Shown here: positions 55,688 to 64,000 of the stretch, one piece after another
Position numbering within the stretch: the stretch's first letter is position 1
Layout: each line of letters begins with the position of its first letter
Source of the DNA: Candidatus Hydrogenedentota bacterium
Lineage (GTDB): Bacteria; Hydrogenedentota; Hydrogenedentia; Hydrogenedentales; JAGMZX01
DNA: 64,000 nt
Reading direction: 5' to 3'
NCBI GenBank assembly: GCA_029556545.1
Contig: JAKQEQ010000084.1
Coordinates: 1 to 64,000, forward strand
Translations under genes and position numbers: made by a program
Notes under the pieces: model-generated
What the model saw: the letters and a program-made list of their open reading frames with translations, nothing else
What the model was told of the DNA's origin: nothing
The model's database searches: none

Positions 55688-58393
55688 TTACTGCTCCCGG
55701 GGCGCCTCGAAGGCGTAACGGCCGGATTGCGCCTCGAACACCGCGCGCCCCGCCTCGTCGCGCAGCAGCGCCAGCCCTTCCGATTGCGCGGCGGGCGCGC
55801 CGGACTCGGTCACGGCGTCGGCGTTCGCGGCGGGCACATGCACTTCCGCCACCGTGTTCACGGGCACGCGCACCCGCCAGTGGAACCGGCCTTCCTTGAT
55901 TTCCCACGCGCTCTCGATGACCCCGCGCACGGTGTCCTGCCGCGCCGTGACCCACGTCAAGTTGCCCGTGATTTCCGGCTTCAGCACGAAGCGCGCGAAG
56001 GCCGGCGTGTCCGGATCGAGCCGGATGCCCGCGAGCGCCTCGTAAAACCACACGCCGATGCCGTTGTAGCAGTTGTGAATGTGGGACCGCATCCCGTCCC
56101 AGTGCTCCCAGGTGGCGGTGGCGCCGTTTTTCAGCATGTAGCCCCAGCCGGGGAAGTCCTCCTGGTTCGTGTAGCGGAACACGAGATCGCTGCGCCCGCG
56201 TTCGAGCAACGCCGTCGTCAGCACGGGCACGCCCACGAGCCCGACGTCGAGGTGGCCCGCAAACTCGACCAGGATTTTCTCTTCCAGCCGTTTTTCGACC
56301 TGGCCTTCGAGCTCCGGCGGCGTCACGCCCACGAGCAGCGGATAGGCGAGGCCGAGTTGCGTGTCGTCCGCGTAGGTCCCGTCATGCCAGAACTCCGCGT
56401 GTACCTTGGCGCGCAACGCCTCCGCCGTTTTCGCGTAGCGGGCGGCGTCTTCCTGCTTGCCGAGCAACTCCGCGATACGCGCCATGCGCGCGTGGCACTG
56501 GATAATCACGCAGTTGTTCACGAGATGCGTCGAGCGCTCCGCCTCCCGCTCGTTGCGCTTCGGGCGGGCCCAGTCGCCGAGGTACCAGTTGCGGTATTCC
56601 TCGTCCGGCCAGCCGAAGATCAGGCCGTCCTCCCGGCTATGCTTGGCGACATAGCCGTCGAGCCACCGCTGCATCATGCCGTAGTTCTCTTCGAGGATTC
56701 GCACGTCGCCGTAGTGGCGGTACATCTCCCACGGCGCGGCGATCGAGAACGCGCACCAATACGGTCCGCCGCCCGCGCTGTACGGGTTGGGCGCCGTGTG
56801 CGGCAAGCCGCCGTCCGGGCGCTGGCAGTCCCGCCAATGGGCCATCCACGCGGTGTAGAGCGGCCCCATGCCGAACAGCGACAACGCGGTGGCCGTGCTT
56901 GCCTGGCCGTCGCCGCCATAGCCCAGCCGCTCGATGTGCGGGCAATCGACGAGATAACCGCCGAGGCTCAGGCACTCGAAGGTGTAGTGCACCATGTCGT
57001 GGATATCGGTCAGGAGCGGGTTCGAGCAGGCAAACGAAGCGTAGACCGGGAAATCCGTGCGGATAAGCAGCGCGGCCAGGTCTTCCGGCGCGGGCGGCGC
57101 GTCCAATCCCTTGATCAGCACATAGCGAAAGGCGTGATAGTGAAAGCGGTTGCGGAACGTCTCCGAATCGCCGCCGCGGGCGACGTATATGGACCGCTGA
57201 TTGAAGTTCTTCATCTCGGGCGAGAGCAAGTCGATGAAATCCATCGTCACCCGGTTGCCCGGCGCCTGACTGCGCAGGGTCATCTCGAACCAGCCCGTGA
57301 GGTTCACGCCGAAGTCCACAACCCAGGCGTCGCCGCCGTAATGCTTGACCGTGCGCGGCACAAACCGGCGCACGACGCGGTTGGTCTCGCACGGCTGGTC
57401 CGAGACCGTGTGCGCGGGCACGGCCACCACCGCCGCATTGGGCCAGTCCCCGTCGTCAAAGCCCTGGGCCGCCCAATCGTCCACCGCCGCCTGCGCGTCC
57501 ACGTGCTCGCCGCCGTAGCGCCCCGAGAGCCACTCGCCGATACGCCGGTAATGGCTCGGGTGGGCCTTCCAGTCGGCCCCGGTAGGCACGGTGACCGTGC
57601 TGCCGTCCGCGCAGGCAACCTCGATCACGGCGCGCACCAGCGGGCCCGCATACGCCACGCCCGGCAGTTCCTTCGCGTACCAGCCGCGCCCAAGCCAGAA
57701 GGCAGCCGTGTTGTCGCCCGCGGCAAGCAGCGGCGTAATGTCGTAAACGATGCGCCACGATCGCCGGTCGAACTGGGACACGGCGGGTGTCAACACATCA
57801 TCCCCCGCCTTTCTGCCGTTGATGTACAGTTCGGCGTAGCCCAGCGGATTCACGTAAGCCCGCGCGCGCACCGGGGCCGCGGGAAGCCGAAAGCCCTTGC
57901 GCAGCCAGGGAAACTCGACGTTGCCGTCGTCCTCGCGCAACCCGATGTATTCCCCCGCCCACGCGCCGTCGAGAAAACCCGTCTCGAACATCGCGGGTGC
58001 GCTCCACGGCGAGGCCGCTCCCCGTTCGTCCCAAACGCGCACCTTCCAGAAAACAGTCTGCTTCGCCTGCAACGGCATGCCGCCCCAAGGCACGAGCACG
58101 CTCTCCCCCGACGCCACGCGGCCCGATTCCCACAGGCCACCCCGGTCCGCGGCCAACTCCTCCGCGCGTCCGGCGGCGATCACCTGCCACGCGGTCTGCC
58201 GCGCGCCGCGCCGCCCGCTCTCGATGATCCAGCTCAGCCGCGGCGCCGCCGTGCCGACGCCGATGGGGTCCTCAAGGTACTCGCAACGCAGTCGCGCCGC
58301 CCGCACGTCGCTTTCCTCGGCGCGCGCCGCCGCGCCGACGGCGCACGCCGCGATCATCGCCAGCCCGGCCAAGAATCCGCTTCCATACTGCAT
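55688..58393 (-). CDS. Alpha-L-rhamnosidase, GH78
   Basis: The 901-aa exported enzyme has a signal peptide (MQYGSGFLAGLAMIAACAVG). The N-terminal beta-domains carry the rhamnosidase pattern YLEDPIGVGTAAPRLSW. A carbohydrate-binding region follows (about 190-330), and the catalytic helical barrel holds the GH78 signature DCPHIERLGYGGDGQ around residue 500. C-terminal WEHWDGMRSHIHNCYN and FKPEITGNLTWV-like motifs also fit. GH78 releases terminal L-rhamnose from glycosides and pectic polysaccharides. GGGAGGG lies 8 nt before ATG 58393. It follows the GH172 gene by 55 bp on the same strand, so they are probably co-transcribed. Confidence 0.93.
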   Translation of the reverse strand: MQYGSGFLAGLAMIAACAVGAAARAEESDVRAARLRCEYLEDPIGVGTAAPRLSWIIESGRRGARQTAWQVIAAGRAEELAADRGGLWESGRVASGESVLVPWGGMPLQAKQTVFWKVRVWDERGAASPWSAPAMFETGFLDGAWAGEYIGLREDDGNVEFPWLRKGFRLPAAPVRARAYVNPLGYAELYINGRKAGDDVLTPAVSQFDRRSWRIVYDITPLLAAGDNTAAFWLGRGWYAKELPGVAYAGPLVRAVIEVACADGSTVTVPTGADWKAHPSHYRRIGEWLSGRYGGEHVDAQAAVDDWAAQGFDDGDWPNAAVVAVPAHTVSDQPCETNRVVRRFVPRTVKHYGGDAWVVDFGVNLTGWFEMTLRSQAPGNRVTMDFIDLLSPEMKNFNQRSIYVARGGDSETFRNRFHYHAFRYVLIKGLDAPPAPEDLAALLIRTDFPVYASFACSNPLLTDIHDMVHYTFECLSLGGYLVDCPHIERLGYGGDGQASTATALSLFGMGPLYTAWMAHWRDCQRPDGGLPHTAPNPYSAGGGPYWCAFSIAAPWEMYRHYGDVRILEENYGMMQRWLDGYVAKHSREDGLIFGWPDEEYRNWYLGDWARPKRNEREAERSTHLVNNCVIIQCHARMARIAELLGKQEDAARYAKTAEALRAKVHAEFWHDGTYADDTQLGLAYPLLVGVTPPELEGQVEKRLEEKILVEFAGHLDVGLVGVPVLTTALLERGRSDLVFRYTNQEDFPGWGYMLKNGATATWEHWDGMRSHIHNCYNGIGVWFYEALAGIRLDPDTPAFARFVLKPEITGNLTWVTARQDTVRGVIESAWEIKEGRFHWRVRVPVNTVAEVHVPAANADAVTESGAPAAQSEGLALLRDEAGRAVFEAQSGRYAFEAPREQ

Positions 58394-58448
58394 TGTCGCC
58401 GCCCTCCCACGTCGCTAAGAATCGTAGTATACGTCGCGCCGCGCGATG

Positions 58449-59591
58449 TCAATCCGTGATGATCAGCTTCTCTTTCGACGGCAGGGACGGGAACGGATGG
58501 TGCGGTTCGAGTTGGTACCAATACGCGACCGCCGCGAGATCGTCCTCCAGCGGCAGGTACCGCCCTTCACTCTGCCAGCCGAGGCTCTGAATGGTCACGC
58601 GCAGGTCCTGATCGAAACGCACGGGATCCGTAATATGCCAGCGGTATTGGCCGATCCGCCGCTGCGCGCCGTCGTGGGGCACGTGGTGGAAGCCGGTGTA
58701 CGGGCTGCTGAAAGACTCATACGAATACTTGCCGTCCTCCTTGCGTTCACCATAGCCGTAGGACCCGCAAAAGTAGTCTTCCTCGCCCGTTCCGCAGATC
58801 GTCGGGAAAGCATCGTCGCCGTCGATGTAGAACTTGATCTCGCCCTCGCCCCACCAGCCTTCGCTGTTCGCGCCATGAGCTAGATAAGTCCCAACGTAGT
58901 GACCCCGGCCCCGGATGCCGTCCACGATGGTAAAAACCTCTTTGTACGGCAGCGGATTCACCCGGCGGAACTGCGCGTGGAAGTACGGCGTGTCCTCAGA
59001 CACCGCTTCGAGCGAGTAATCGATCTGGTAATAGACCGTCGCATGCTTCGCCCCCAGGTTCTCCATGGTAACCCGGCACCCCTTCCGGAAGGGCATCTGC
59101 CAGTAGGAATTGAAGCCGCTCCGCGGATTCACGCAAATCGCCAGCGACGATATCCGCGGTTCTTTGCCCATGCCCCAGCCCGCGGCGAAGAAGTCGCCCA
59201 CGGGAACCTCGACCGACGGCTGTTCCTCGCCGTCCCAGTAGAAACGCAGGATCATGAGGCGATAGTCTCCCGCCGGGGTCATCCAGATGTGATTGATGAC
59301 GCCGGACCCCTCAATCGCGCCCAACGTGAAGGTCGTGCCCGGCTCGATGTGCACATACGGGTTCACCTTCCAGCCCTGGCCGAGTTCGCGGGCCGCGTGG
59401 GCCGCGCTCCCTTCCTCCAACGTGGCCATGCCGCCCTTCCCCTTCTCGCCGGTGAAGTTCTCCGGACTGATCGATCGCGTCTTCGCGTCATTCAATTGGC
59501 AAAGCCGGTCCAGTCCCGCGGCCTGCCCATGCGCCAAAGGCGCGCACACGACCAGTAGACCCACCGTCAGACACAGAATGCTCGCGTTCAT
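58449..59591 (-). CDS. GH172 (DUF2961) family glycoside hydrolase
   Basis: The 380-aa exported protein has a signal peptide (MNASILCLTVGLLVVCAPLAH). It is a DUF2961 protein, now classified as GH172, a family including fructofuranosidase- and arabinofuranosidase-type activities. Motifs include GVINHIWMTPAGDYR, VEVPVGDFFA, WWGEGEIKFYIDGDD and CGTGEEDYFCGSYG. Acidic residues in the last two are the catalytic Glu candidates. ATG 59591 follows GGAGGG by 7 nt. With GH78 and GH127 in the same window, this suggests degradation of arabinose/rhamnose-rich plant or algal glycans. Confidence 0.9.
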   Translation of the reverse strand: MNASILCLTVGLLVVCAPLAHGQAAGLDRLCQLNDAKTRSISPENFTGEKGKGGMATLEEGSAAHAARELGQGWKVNPYVHIEPGTTFTLGAIEGSGVINHIWMTPAGDYRLMILRFYWDGEEQPSVEVPVGDFFAAGWGMGKEPRISSLAICVNPRSGFNSYWQMPFRKGCRVTMENLGAKHATVYYQIDYSLEAVSEDTPYFHAQFRRVNPLPYKEVFTIVDGIRGRGHYVGTYLAHGANSEGWWGEGEIKFYIDGDDAFPTICGTGEEDYFCGSYGYGERKEDGKYSYESFSSPYTGFHHVPHDGAQRRIGQYRWHITDPVRFDQDLRVTIQSLGWQSEGRYLPLEDDLAAVAYWYQLEPHHPFPSLPSKEKLIITD

Positions 59592-59709
59592 TTCTCATCC
59601 CTCCGTTAATACAGCGTTGAAAAAACCGTTGTTGATCGCGCACAGGAACGAGAACGACTGTAGCGCGCGGACCCGTGGACGTTCAATGCGCGCGGTGGAT
59701 CGTGCGTCT

Positions 59710-61083
59710 TCAGCCGATCCAGCCGATCGCCACGGCGGTGGTGGCGAGGCTCAGGACAAGGAGGAACCCGCACATGTCGGTAAGCGTCGTGAGTATGGGC
59801 GGCGCGCCGAGCGCGGGGTCCATGCCGAGCCGGCGAAGGACCATCGGGATAAGCCCGCCAAGCGATACGGCTACGAGCGTGTTCAATGCAAACGCCGCGC
59901 CGATAACCATCCCCAGCACCGGCGTATCGTGCCAGAACACGTAGGCGATCACGCCCAGGAGTCCGCCGAGGACAACCCCGTTGAGAAGGCCGACCGCCAC
60001 CTCCTTGGCCCACACGAGGACGTAGTCGCCGGGCCGGATGAGGCCGAGCGCCAACTCGCGGATACTCACCGCCACCGCCTGGTTCCCGCTGCACCCGGAC
60101 ATGTTGCAGATGACGGGCATGAAGAACACCAGGGCGAACAGGCGGCCGACGGTCCCTTCAAACAGCAGAATGACGCTCGCCGCCGTGATGCTCAGGGCCA
60201 TATTCAGCACCAGCCAGACCAACCGCCGCGAAGCGCGTTCGCGCAGAGGCATCGATCGGAGTTCCTCGCCCGTGATAATGCCGCTGTAGCGCAGGAACGC
60301 TTTCTCTTGCTCTTCGTAAAGCGCTTCCTCGACCGCCGCCCGGCGCACCACGCCGATCACCTTGCCGTCGTCGTCCGTAACCGGCACGTTCCAGAAGGTC
60401 CACCGCTCGAAGAAGTCGTCCAGTTCCTCGAGCGGCGTGTCCGCCAGCACGTAGATCGGGTTGACGATCATAATCTGGCGCAGTTCCTTCTCCGGCCGCG
60501 CGAGCAACAAGTCCCGCATGCGCACGACCCCCACCAATCGCCCGTGCTCCGACGCGACGTAAACGTAGTGGAGCCCGTAGTCCGAGTAGCGTTCGCTGTT
60601 CTCCCGGATGTCCCCCACCACGTCCGCCACGCGCATATCCTGCGGATACACCACGAAGTCCGTCGTCATGATGCCGCCCGCCGTGTCCTCGGGATACGTC
60701 AGCAGGTGGCGCGCGTCCGCCGCTTCCTCCGGCTCCATCTCGCGGAGAATCGCCTCGGCGTCCTCCTCGTGCATCTCCCCCAGGACGTCCGCGCGGCGGT
60801 CGCTCTCCATCTCCTCGACGATGTCCGCCGCGTGCTCGATCGGCAGGTCTTCGATGAGGTCGGCGGCTTGCGCGTCCGCCAACTCCTCCATCAGGTCCGC
60901 GGCCGTTTCCGGCCCCAGCGCCGAAAAGAGGACGGACCGTTCGTCCTCGTCCAGACGCGACAACACCCGCGCCACCTCGCCGGGGCTCAACCGCGAGAAC
61001 AGCGCCGTCAGCCCGGCGCTGTCCTGCCGCTGCAGGAGTTCGTCCAGGTCCTTCCAGGGCTCTTCCAGATCGGTTTCGGGCAT
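59710..61083 (-). CDS. mgtE: Magnesium transporter MgtE
   Basis: This is a 457-aa magnesium channel/transporter with classic layout. The N-terminal superhelical domain (to about residue 130) is rich in Asp/Glu (LMEELADAQAADLIEDLP). Two CBS domains span about 140-255 (TYPEDTAGGIMTTDFVV, VVRMRDLLLA). Five membrane segments lie in the C-terminal part, beginning near residue 285, with the pore-related sequence MSGCSGNQAVAVS (family consensus GNxG-type). Mg2+ binding at the cytoplasmic domains normally closes the pore. No M-box riboswitch is visible in the 61084-61482 region. The ATG at 61083 lacks an obvious ribosome site. Confidence 0.93.
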   Translation of the reverse strand: MPETDLEEPWKDLDELLQRQDSAGLTALFSRLSPGEVARVLSRLDEDERSVLFSALGPETAADLMEELADAQAADLIEDLPIEHAADIVEEMESDRRADVLGEMHEEDAEAILREMEPEEAADARHLLTYPEDTAGGIMTTDFVVYPQDMRVADVVGDIRENSERYSDYGLHYVYVASEHGRLVGVVRMRDLLLARPEKELRQIMIVNPIYVLADTPLEELDDFFERWTFWNVPVTDDDGKVIGVVRRAAVEEALYEEQEKAFLRYSGIITGEELRSMPLRERASRRLVWLVLNMALSITAASVILLFEGTVGRLFALVFFMPVICNMSGCSGNQAVAVSIRELALGLIRPGDYVLVWAKEVAVGLLNGVVLGGLLGVIAYVFWHDTPVLGMVIGAAFALNTLVAVSLGGLIPMVLRRLGMDPALGAPPILTTLTDMCGFLLVLSLATTAVAIGWIG

Positions 61084-61482
61084 ATACGGCCCCGTTGCCG
61101 CCGCAAGCGCGGCGCGGTTGCTCTTCCGAGGACCCCGCGCGCCTCAAGGTCGTGTCACAAAACGAGAGACCAGGCTGCGCGGCTGATCGGGGAAGCGCCG
61201 GAAGAGACACTGCCTATTATCCGACGCGGCGCGTAGTATACCCTAGAGCACAGCGCCCGCGCACCCGCGGAGCGCGACGCGGTATACTATGCAGTTATGG
61301 TTGGGAACGCACGGAAAACCAGGGATGCTCAGACGACAATACATCGCCCCGGTTGGGAACCCTATTGATATGTCAGGCGCGGGACCGACGGGGACTGGCA
61401 CAAGCGAGCGAGTCTTCGAGCAAGACGTGCCTGTCCCCGATCCCCCGAGGGCGAGGACGAGGAGCGACGGAGGACAGGCGTA
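61084..61482. other. Intergenic space between mgtE and the small membrane gene
   Basis: About 400 bp between divergent genes hold copy C of dispersed repeat family 2 (61390-61438) and two short GGTTGGGAAC repeats (near 61299 and 61349). No riboswitch or RNA gene was recognised. Confidence 0.5.
61390..61438 (+). repeat. Dispersed repeat family 2, copy C
   Basis: The 49-bp element has the same ends as copy A (GGGGACTGGCAC, GTGCCTGTCCCC). Its core is shorter, with GTCTT pairing with AAGAC. It matches copy D except for about 60 bp present only in D. Confidence 0.85.
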
Positions 61483-61677
61483 ATGAGTGACTCCGATACC
61501 GCGCATGCTCCGTCCGGCACGCGATCCTGGCGGTCCTTGGCGGGCTCCGCGGGTCGCGCCCTTATCGCGCTCTGGACCTTCGGGTGCGCGGCTTTCTTCT
61601 TCGTGCGCTTCTCGTTTCTGGTTCACCATGCGAATCAAGACGCCCTGCGCCAATTCATCGAGCGGTGGCTGAAATGA
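61483..61677 (+). CDS. Small predicted membrane protein
   Basis: The 64-aa frame begins at ATG 61483 with GAGGACAGG-type ribosome sequence upstream. A basic N-terminal third (SGTRSWRSLAGSAGRA) precedes one hydrophobic helix (LIALWTFGCAAFFFVRFSFL). The C-terminus is amphipathic and ends in RWLK. I do not recognise the family. It lies 161 bp upstream of the Crp/Fnr gene on the same strand. The organised topology supports a real gene, but its small size makes this uncertain. Confidence 0.5.
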   Translation: MSDSDTAHAPSGTRSWRSLAGSAGRALIALWTFGCAAFFFVRFSFLVHHANQDALRQFIERWLK

Positions 61678-61722
61678 ATTCCCACGGGCGTCACGAAAGC
61701 GACCGCGATTCTTCTCTCCGTC

Positions 61723-61742
61723 ATTCCCGCGAAAGCGGGAAT
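61723..61742. repeat. dRS3-like palindrome
   Basis: ATTCCCGCGAAAGCGGGAAT is an ATTCCC-N8-GGGAAT palindrome. The same pattern is known from Neisseria dRS3 elements and from many bacterial genomes. It is a single copy in this window. Confidence 0.8.
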
Positions 61743-61837
61743 CCAGTAGAATTCGCGCACATGCAAAAACGTGGACAGCAGAGACCTGAAAATGCTTCTT
61801 CCAAGCGTCTGAAGCGAACACGAAGCGACCGCACGCC

Positions 61838-62533
61838 ATGACCATGATGCGTCCATTCGCGCGCGTCCCCTTCTCGCTCAAGGAAGTGGCGTTCTTTCAA
61901 GACCTGGACGCGACCGTGCTCGCGCGGGTCGGCGAGTTCGTCTATCACCGTGAATATGGAACGCGCCAGATCGTGTTCTTCCCCGACGATCCCTGCGATT
62001 TCGTCTATTGGGTGCGCAAGGGCCGCGTCCGGATAACCCGCGTCTCGGACGACGGACGCGAGCTTTCGTTCCGCCACGCCGCGCCCGGAGACATGTTCGG
62101 CGAGGAGTGCCTCGTGAACCGAGGACGACGCGAAAACTACGCCGAGGCGCTCCGCGCGGGCGTCCTGTGCCTTATGCGCGCCGTCGATTTCCGGAAATGC
62201 GTGCGGGAAGAGGGCGCATTCGCCTGCCAGGTGGCGCACTACCTGTGCGAACGCGGACTCGAAACCGAGCAGACCCTGAGCGAAATGGTCTTCTGTTCCG
62301 TCCGTCGGCGCCTGGCCTCCGGCCTGCTCCGCTTGTTGCGGCGCGAAGGCGGCCAGCCGGGCGCGACCCTCCAAGTGACGCACCAGGAACTCGCGAACCT
62401 CATCGGTTCGACCCGCGAAACGACCACCGCCACGCTACACGGACTGCGCACCGAAGGCATCGTCGCGCTCGCGAATCGCTCCATTGTCATTCGCGACCCC
62501 GCGGCGCTCGAACACGTGGCAAGGAGCGGATAA
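61838..62533 (+). CDS. Crp/Fnr-family transcriptional regulator
   Basis: The 231-aa regulator has a cyclic-nucleotide-binding-type beta-barrel at about residues 25-130 (VYWVRKGRVRITRV, HAAPGDMFGEE) and a long dimerisation helix. The C-terminal winged HTH has VTHQELANLIGSTRETTTATL as recognition helix. The barrel lacks the N-terminal cysteine set of Fnr iron-sulfur proteins. Whether it binds cAMP, another ligand or none cannot be told. Start ATG 61838 has no clear ribosome site; ATGs at 61844 and 61847 are alternatives. Its stop overlaps the cyclase-family gene by one nt (TAATG), which suggests that it controls or is co-expressed with that hydrolase. Confidence 0.9.
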   Translation: MTMMRPFARVPFSLKEVAFFQDLDATVLARVGEFVYHREYGTRQIVFFPDDPCDFVYWVRKGRVRITRVSDDGRELSFRHAAPGDMFGEECLVNRGRRENYAEALRAGVLCLMRAVDFRKCVREEGAFACQVAHYLCERGLETEQTLSEMVFCSVRRRLASGLLRLLRREGGQPGATLQVTHQELANLIGSTRETTTATLHGLRTEGIVALANRSIVIRDPAALEHVARSG

Positions 62534-63159
62534 TGACGATTACATGGCATGACGTTTCGATTCCCCTGCGGGAAGGCATGACCGTCTGGCCCGGCGACCC
62601 GCCCTTCGAATTGCGGCCCGACCGCCGCATCGCAGCCGGCGCCACCGCCAACACCTCGCTCCTGAGGCTCTCGACCCACACCGGAACCCACGTGGACGCG
62701 CCGTGGCATTTCGAAGACAAAGGCAAACGACTCGACGCCGTGGACCCGGCCGTCTTCTTCGGAGACGCGCTGTTGCTTGACCTGTCCGACGTGAACCTTG
62801 TCCGCGCGGATCACCTGCCCCCGGAACGGCTGCCCGAGCGGGTCCTGTTCAAGACGCGCAACTCGAACGTCCCCGTGGACGCGCCCTTCCAGCGGGATTA
62901 CGTCGCGCTCGACGCGGACGCCGCGCAACGCCTCGTGGCGGACGGCGTCCGCCTCGTGGGCGTGGATTACCTGTCCGTGGCCCCCTACAAGCAGCCGGGA
63001 CAGCCCACGCACCACATCCTTCTCCAACACGACGTACTCGTGGTCGAGGGTCTGCTCCTGCGCGGCTTCACGCAAGGGGTGTACCCGTTCATACTGCTTC
63101 CCTTGCCCCTCGCCGACGCCGACGGCGCGCCCTGCCGCGCATTTCTCGGCGTCCCCTGA
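62533..63159 (+). CDS. Cyclase-family metal-dependent hydrolase (kynurenine formamidase-like)
   Basis: The 208-aa protein has the cyclase-family signature STHTGTHVDAPWHF (metal-binding His/Asp set) near residue 50 and begins with ITWHDVSIPLREGMTVWPGD. Family members include kynurenine formamidase and isatin hydrolase. The substrate is undetermined, and no tryptophan-degradation gene is nearby. ATG 62533 overlaps the regulator's stop (TAATG), with AAGGAG at 62521-62526 inside the preceding gene, so translation is coupled. No signal peptide is seen. Its length fits the family. Confidence 0.9.
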   Translation: MTITWHDVSIPLREGMTVWPGDPPFELRPDRRIAAGATANTSLLRLSTHTGTHVDAPWHFEDKGKRLDAVDPAVFFGDALLLDLSDVNLVRADHLPPERLPERVLFKTRNSNVPVDAPFQRDYVALDADAAQRLVADGVRLVGVDYLSVAPYKQPGQPTHHILLQHDVLVVEGLLLRGFTQGVYPFILLPLPLADADGAPCRAFLGVP

Positions 63160-63166
63160 TCCCCCA

Positions 63167-63275
63167 GGGGACTGGCACAAGCGAGCGAGTCTTCGAGCCT
63201 GTCCTCCGACGTGTCGTCCATAGCTTTAGCGGCGGAGGAAGCCTTGGCGAAGGAGGGCGAGACGTGCCTGTCCCC
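63167..63275 (+). repeat. Dispersed repeat family 2, copy D with nested insertion
   Basis: The ends match copies A to C. After the shared core GCGAGCGAGTCTTCGAGC, about 60 extra bp appear, containing CCTCCG, CATAGCTTTAGCGGCGGAGG and CCTTGGCGAAGGAGG. The normal right end (AGACGTGCCTGTCCCC) then resumes. Short GATCCTGTCC direct repeats follow to about 63299. Confidence 0.85.
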
Positions 63276-63353
63276 GATCCTGTCCGATCCTGTCCCCGAC
63301 CCTTGTGCGCACGCGCGCGGGACGGGTATGCTCGATAGCGGGAGATTTCACGG

Positions 63354-64000
63354 GTGAAGACCAAGGGTGCAGCATCGAGCGCATGGCCGTTCCACGGCGG
63401 GACCGCGTTCGTTCGCGAGGTCCTTCCCAACGCAGCGACGGCGACGGCCATCGCGGCGGTGGTGGTATTCGCGGGCGCGTGGCTAGCGCCAAGACTTGGA
63501 GTCGCCGAGTACGACTACCTCGTGGGCGCGGGCCTGGTTGTCGGAGCCGCGGGCGCGGCGTTCCTCGTCTTCGGCCCTTCCTGGATCATCATTTCCCTCT
63601 TCCTTGCCAAGATGATCCTCGGCCATCTATTCCTTTCCATGTACATATTCCCCTTCGCGGGCGTCGAATGGCACCCCCGCGAATTCTGGCTCTTCCTGCT
63701 GCTGGCCCACGGCGCCGTCAAGCTGATCACGGGCCGCGCCGCCATACGCCCCGACCTCACCCACTACTTCTTCTACCTGTACTGCTTCTATTTCGTGTTC
63801 ATCGCGGCGGTGGGCCTCTGGCGGCAGCCGAACATGACCGAAATCATCAAGGAATGCCGCTTTCCTATTTTTCTATCTACATACCTGGTTTTCGCGACCT
63901 GCGTCAAGGACCGCCGCGAACTCCGGCGGTACGCCCGCGCCCTCCTGGCGCTCACCACGCTCATCGCCCTCGGCGCGTGCGCCTTCTTCGCGTACACCTT
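63354..64000 (+). CDS. Polytopic membrane protein, O-antigen-ligase-like (N-terminal part, cut by window end)
   Basis: An open frame without stop runs from GTG 63354 to the window end (215 complete codons). GGAG at 63341-63344 lies 9 nt before the GTG. The protein has six or more hydrophobic segments, including ATAIAAVVVFAGAWLA, YLVGAGLVVGAAGAAFLVFG, FYLYCFYFVFIAAVGLW and LTTLIALGACAFFAYT, with the cytoplasmic-type loop VKDRRELRRYARALL. The distribution resembles the N-terminal half of O-antigen ligase/polymerase (Wzy/WaaL-like) proteins. A signature loop would lie beyond the window, so the assignment is tentative. Confidence 0.65.
   Translation, partial: MKTKGAASSAWPFHGGTAFVREVLPNAATATAIAAVVVFAGAWLAPRLGVAEYDYLVGAGLVVGAAGAAFLVFGPSWIIISLFLAKMILGHLFLSMYIFPFAGVEWHPREFWLFLLLAHGAVKLITGRAAIRPDLTHYFFYLYCFYFVFIAAVGLWRQPNMTEIIKECRFPIFLSTYLVFATCVKDRRELRRYARALLALTTLIALGACAFFAYT

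Noticed and set aside
55631-58459. Plus-strand open frame of about 940 codons opposite the rhamnosidase
   Set aside because: Antisense shadow of GH78, which has a signal peptide, ribosome site and catalytic signature.
61084-61482. M-box magnesium riboswitch upstream of mgtE
   Set aside because: No matching conserved core was seen; the region is mainly a dispersed repeat and unstructured sequence.

Overview
The window is a GC-rich, densely packed bacterial chromosome segment, most likely from an uncultured lineage near Candidatus Hydrogenedentota, Planctomycetota or Lentisphaerota. This is inferred from gene content: a prepilin-like H-X9-DG protein, giant LamG/DUF5011/Ig-like surface proteins, a Gly-Glu repeat linker before a C-terminal membrane anchor, Tat-exported Gfo/Idh/MocA oxidoreductases, DUF4838, PmoA-like, GH127, GH78 and GH172 proteins, and many short palindromic or satellite intergenic repeats. 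No rRNA, tRNA, CRISPR array, phage or complete insertion sequence was recognised.

Layout. 1-8.1 kb: a palindrome cluster, a 7-bp satellite, a consensus promoter and a giant adhesin-like gene broken by a 70-bp duplication. 8.1-9.7 kb: a promoter, a structured leader and a prepilin-like gene ending at a strong hairpin. 9.7-19.4 kb (minus): a two-domain rhodanese, an unknown 422-aa protein, and a coupled hybrid histidine kinase / heterodimeric ABC exporter operon whose genes join by GTGA overlaps. 19.7-25.4 kb (plus): a DinG-type helicase with a RadC-like JAB domain, glucose-6-phosphate isomerase, and a membrane protein. 25.5-26.3 kb: an excisionase-type HTH joined to a receiver domain.

26.4-35.4 kb: carbohydrate-related genes (aldo/keto reductase, GH127 fused to a sialidase-like propeller, DUF4838 protein), interrupted by a more AT-rich WG-repeat gene and a type II toxin-antitoxin pair. 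35.4-40.4 kb: a lone Phd-type antitoxin and an exported-protein group (142-aa protein, subtilisin-like protease, Kelch/EF-hand protein with Gly-Glu repeats). 40.6-45.7 kb (minus): two Gfo/Idh/MocA oxidoreductases, a membrane-anchored propeller and a PmoA-like protein, probably one sugar-modification unit. 45.7-51.5 kb (minus): ABC-2 transporter with a TPR-like partner, a MauE/thioredoxin-like membrane protein and a DUF481 outer-membrane protein. 51.7-53.9 kb (minus): radC-psd-pssA, overlapping genes that include the phosphatidylethanolamine pathway. 54.3-61.1 kb (minus): MddA/NnrU-like membrane protein, a palindrome-rich block, GH78 rhamnosidase, GH172 protein and MgtE. 61.5-64.0 kb (plus): a small membrane protein, a Crp/Fnr regulator coupled to a cyclase-family hydrolase, and the start of a polytopic membrane protein cut by the window end.

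The recurring theme is breakdown of plant- or algal-type polysaccharide: arabinofuranosidase, rhamnosidase, fructofuranosidase/arabinofuranosidase-type and glucuronidase-like families with several oxidoreductases. Two dispersed repeat families (three and four copies) link distant parts of the window. One copy lies inside an ABC-transporter coding sequence and another carries a nested insertion. All functions are inferred from sequence features read by eye; no database search was possible.
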